A stretch of DNA of 20,110 bases from a virus: IMG/VR virus record IMGVR_UViG_3300042691_042864, positions 1 to 20,110 of that record; one strand, given 5' to 3'. Shown here piece by piece: positions 18,369 to 20,110 of this stretch. A program made the translations under genes and the position numbers. The notes under the pieces were generated by a model, which was given only the letters and a program-made list of their open reading frames with translations, did no database searches and was not told the DNA's origin. Positions within the stretch are counted from its first letter, which is position 1. Each line of letters opens with the position of its first letter.

Positions 18369-18788
18369 CTACTTGATTTTAATTGATTTAGGTTTCTTTT
18401 CTTCTGGAATAACACGATCAATGTCAATATGTAACATGCCATCTTCCATGTTTGCACCAGTTACCTCCATATATTCACCAAGAGCAAATGTGCGAGTAAA
18501 CTTTCTACCAGCAATACCCTTATGAACAACTTCAGCATCTGTAACTTCAGCAATTTCTCCCTTAATAATAAGAGTTCCATTATCTATAGAAACATCAATA
18601 TCATCTTTAGAGAAACCAGCAACAGCCAATGATAGCTTATATGTATCATCATCCAACTTCAATAAATCATAAGGTGGATAATTTGTCTGTCTTGATGCTA
18701 ATTGAACATTGCTCAATCTTTCCATTTCACGATTGAAGCCAATAAAAAAAGGATCTTTAAATAGATCCCATGCAAATGAACTTACCAT
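18369..18788 (-). CDS. small heat shock protein Hsp20
   Basis: A 139-residue alpha-crystallin-type chaperone. The alpha-crystallin domain runs from about residue 35 to 125, with the A-G-F-S-K-D-D-I-D-V strand and D-G-M-L-H-I near its end; the C-terminal S-I-K-I-K holds the I-x-I anchor that links dimers into oligomers. It binds unfolding proteins without ATP. Phage Hsp20 genes are known in large phages. The ATG at 18788 follows AAAAGGAG; an upstream in-frame ATG at 18815 lacks such a site. Unlike most neighbours it has a real leader of about 50 bases. Confidence 0.9.
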   Translation of the reverse strand: MVSSFAWDLFKDPFFIGFNREMERLSNVQLASRQTNYPPYDLLKLDDDTYKLSLAVAGFSKDDIDVSIDNGTLIIKGEIAEVTDAEVVHKGIAGRKFTRTFALGEYMEVTGANMEDGMLHIDIDRVIPEEKKPKSIKIK

Positions 18789-18857
18789 ATTTTTCTCCTT
18801 TTCAGCGAGTTTCATTTATGTACCCCCTTGTGGCAGGTACAAATTAATTATAGCATA
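18789..18857 (-). promoter_or_regulatory. Hsp20 leader with 5' hairpin
   Basis: The predicted RNA begins at about 18840 with GTACCT...GGGTAC (18840-18820), a stem of six pairs plus two inner pairs around ACAA. The ribosome site AAAAGGAG is about 20 bases downstream and not obviously covered, so an RNA thermometer is not shown. The hairpin could stabilise the mRNA or be an operator. Confidence 0.4.
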
Positions 18858-18875
18858 CTATCTACATATTGTAAA
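18847..18875 (-). promoter_or_regulatory. promoter of hsp20
   Basis: TTTACA (18875-18870), 17-base spacer, TGC-TATAAT (18852-18847). The -35 and part of the spacer are codons and stop of the carbamoyltransferase gene. No HspR or CIRCE operator is visible. Confidence 0.65.
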
Positions 18876-20110
18876 ATTATATGTTTTTTCCCAATCTAAA
18901 ATATCATTATGATCATTTAACAATGGCTGACCTTTGATATTTAAGCTTGTATTTAATAATACTGGAACTCCAGTTATTGCACACCAATTAGACAATACTT
19001 CATATAGTCCTGGATGTTGTTTTTTATTAACAGTTTGAACCCTTGAAGTTCCGTCTTTATGAACAACTGCAGGTATTTTATCTGGTTGTAAACATTCAAC
19101 TGCATATTGCATATAAGGGCTTGTAAAATCCATATTAAACCATTTAGATGCATATTCTTCTAAAACAACTGGTGCAAATGGTCTAAAAAGCTCACGTTTC
19201 TTAATTAAATTAACCTTGTCTTTTATATTTGGATCTCTTGGGTCGGCTAATATGCTTCTATTTCCCAATGCTCTTGGTCCATATTCTGCCCTGCCACTTG
19301 CTACTGCTGCTACTTTATCTCTAATTAGTGCTGTAATAATTTTAGATACTGGATAATTTCCTTCTAAATTATATCCAAGATATGGAGTTTGCCAATTTAA
19401 ATGTTTTCCATAAAGTGCTGCTGCAGCGCCCAAAGAGCTTCCAGCGTCTCCTGGGTTAGGCATAATCCATATATCTTTAAATATATTCCATAATATTGTA
19501 TTTGCAGAACAGTTTAAGGCACACCCACCCATAAAAACAAGATTGTTTTTTCCAGTTATATTATATGCAAAATGCATAAAATCATTTAATCTTAATTCAT
19601 AAACTTTTTGAACTGCTGCTGCAATATCAAACTTATCTTGTTCTGTAATTGGTTTATCCCAATCAAATATTCCTTTATGAAAATTATATTTTTGTTTCCA
19701 GTAATAAGGAAAATACTCATCTATTTTTTTATAATATTTTTTCCAGTCTCCGTATGCAGCCATACCCATCATAATATATTCTTCTTGGTTAGGCATGAGA
19801 CCAACCAGTTTAGTAAATGCTGAATAAAATAAACCAAAACTTACTGGATAATTTTGTTTATATTTCAGTTTAATTTTATCGCCTTCGCCTATCCAAATTG
19901 TTGATGTATTGTATTCACCAATAGCATCTAAAACAACAATAACAGCACTATTAAACTTACTTGTGTAGTAGCCAGCGCAGGCGTGTGAATAATGGTGATT
20001 AAAATACTTTACTGGCAAATCCATGGGTATATTTGGTTTCCAGTCTGCTGCCCCACCCCTAAGAACTATTCTAGATCTTTTTAGCCAAGGTTTTTCATAA
20101 TATGCTATAG
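18858..20110 (-). CDS. carbamoyltransferase (NodU/TobZ family), 5' end outside the window
   Basis: The reading frame stays open to the right edge, so the gene is partial; 416 residues are visible. The region starts with an E-K-P-W-L-K-R segment, then H-H-Y-S-H-A (shared with the family's YrdC/Kae1-like ATPase fold), D-A-I-G-E, G-G-C-A-L-N-C-S-A-N and the C-terminal R-A-E-Y-G-P-R-A-L-G-N-R-S-I-L and L-N-T-S-L-N-I-K-G blocks. These enzymes carbamoylate hydroxyls of sugars or antibiotics from carbamoyl phosphate and ATP. The missing N-terminus would hold the first ATPase strand. The protein ends soon after the last motif. The target is probably a glycan made by the neighbouring transferases (inference). 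Confidence 0.87.
   Translation of the reverse strand, partial: IAYYEKPWLKRSRIVLRGGAADWKPNIPMDLPVKYFNHHYSHACAGYYTSKFNSAVIVVLDAIGEYNTSTIWIGEGDKIKLKYKQNYPVSFGLFYSAFTKLVGLMPNQEEYIMMGMAAYGDWKKYYKKIDEYFPYYWKQKYNFHKGIFDWDKPITEQDKFDIAAAVQKVYELRLNDFMHFAYNITGKNNLVFMGGCALNCSANTILWNIFKDIWIMPNPGDAGSSLGAAAALYGKHLNWQTPYLGYNLEGNYPVSKIITALIRDKVAAVASGRAEYGPRALGNRSILADPRDPNIKDKVNLIKKRELFRPFAPVVLEEYASKWFNMDFTSPYMQYAVECLQPDKIPAVVHKDGTSRVQTVNKKQHPGLYEVLSNWCAITGVPVLLNTSLNIKGQPLLNDHNDILDWEKTYNFTICR

Noticed and set aside
18789-18840. RNA thermometer (ROSE or fourU) in the Hsp20 leader
   Set aside because: The hairpin does not cover the AAGGAG site and no UUUU or ROSE-type pairing to it is visible.

Overview
The window reads as part of a large, AT-rich tailed-phage genome that probably infects a low-GC actinobacterium (inference). 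The phage signs are tightly packed small genes with 1-14 base overlaps, five tRNA genes, a holin-like protein, an HNH endonuclease, a pyrimidine-dimer-glycosylase-like repair protein, and two proteins with domains usually found in actinophage head/portal gene clusters. The actinobacterial signs are a WhiB-type Fe-S regulator, a small zinc protein of an actinobacterial/actinophage type, and many promoters whose -10 box lies 5-6 bases before an ATG/GTG, the layout of leaderless mRNAs that are common in Actinobacteria. A plasmid-like or prophage state cannot be excluded, and no terminase, portal, capsid or polymerase gene is visible here.

Layout. 1-513: no gene. It holds a GC-rich double hairpin, AT-rich direct repeats, three ATATGG-type iterons and a cluster of DnaA-box-like 9-mers, so it looks like a replication origin or control region. 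514-965: two small zinc-binding proteins, convergent. 966-1421: no convincing gene, but a strong promoter followed by a hairpin with a GNRA loop and two further hairpins with identical C-rich loops; this is a probable small RNA gene. 1422-3734 (+): a 2OG-Fe(II) oxygenase, a GT25-like glycosyltransferase, then a run of overlapping tiny genes (zinc-finger-like, membrane, Ca-loop, CDGSH-like). 3743-4756 (-): GT61-like glycosyltransferase. 4801-6100 (+): tRNAs Met/Ile2, Asp, Glu, Thr, then an unknown 307-residue protein, then tRNA-Arg. 6251-9530: a Stealth-like sugar transferase (-), an FkbM methyltransferase and a two-domain glycosyltransferase fusion (+), ended by a bidirectional terminator.

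9575-20110 (all -): holin-like and XapX proteins, a zinc ribbon, a coiled-coil membrane protein, an unknown phage protein, the repair glycosylase, several small proteins including WhiB and a SLOG-like protein, a translationally coupled group carrying head-cluster domains, thioredoxin, an NAD-dependent epimerase/dehydratase, a thermonuclease, a radical SAM/SPASM enzyme, two small zinc proteins, HNH, a second probable small RNA, Hsp20, and a carbamoyltransferase that runs off the right edge.

Taken together, the larger enzymes (four glycosyltransferase genes, FkbM methyltransferase, epimerase/dehydratase, carbamoyltransferase, radical SAM, 2OG oxygenase) suggest a glycan-building or glycan-decorating programme acting on the virion or the host envelope. 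The small genes look like host-takeover and redox/zinc accessory functions. The least expected signals are the two candidate structured RNAs (about 1057-1180 + and 18280-18356 -), the DnaA-box/iteron region, and the uniform -10/N6/start promoter design.
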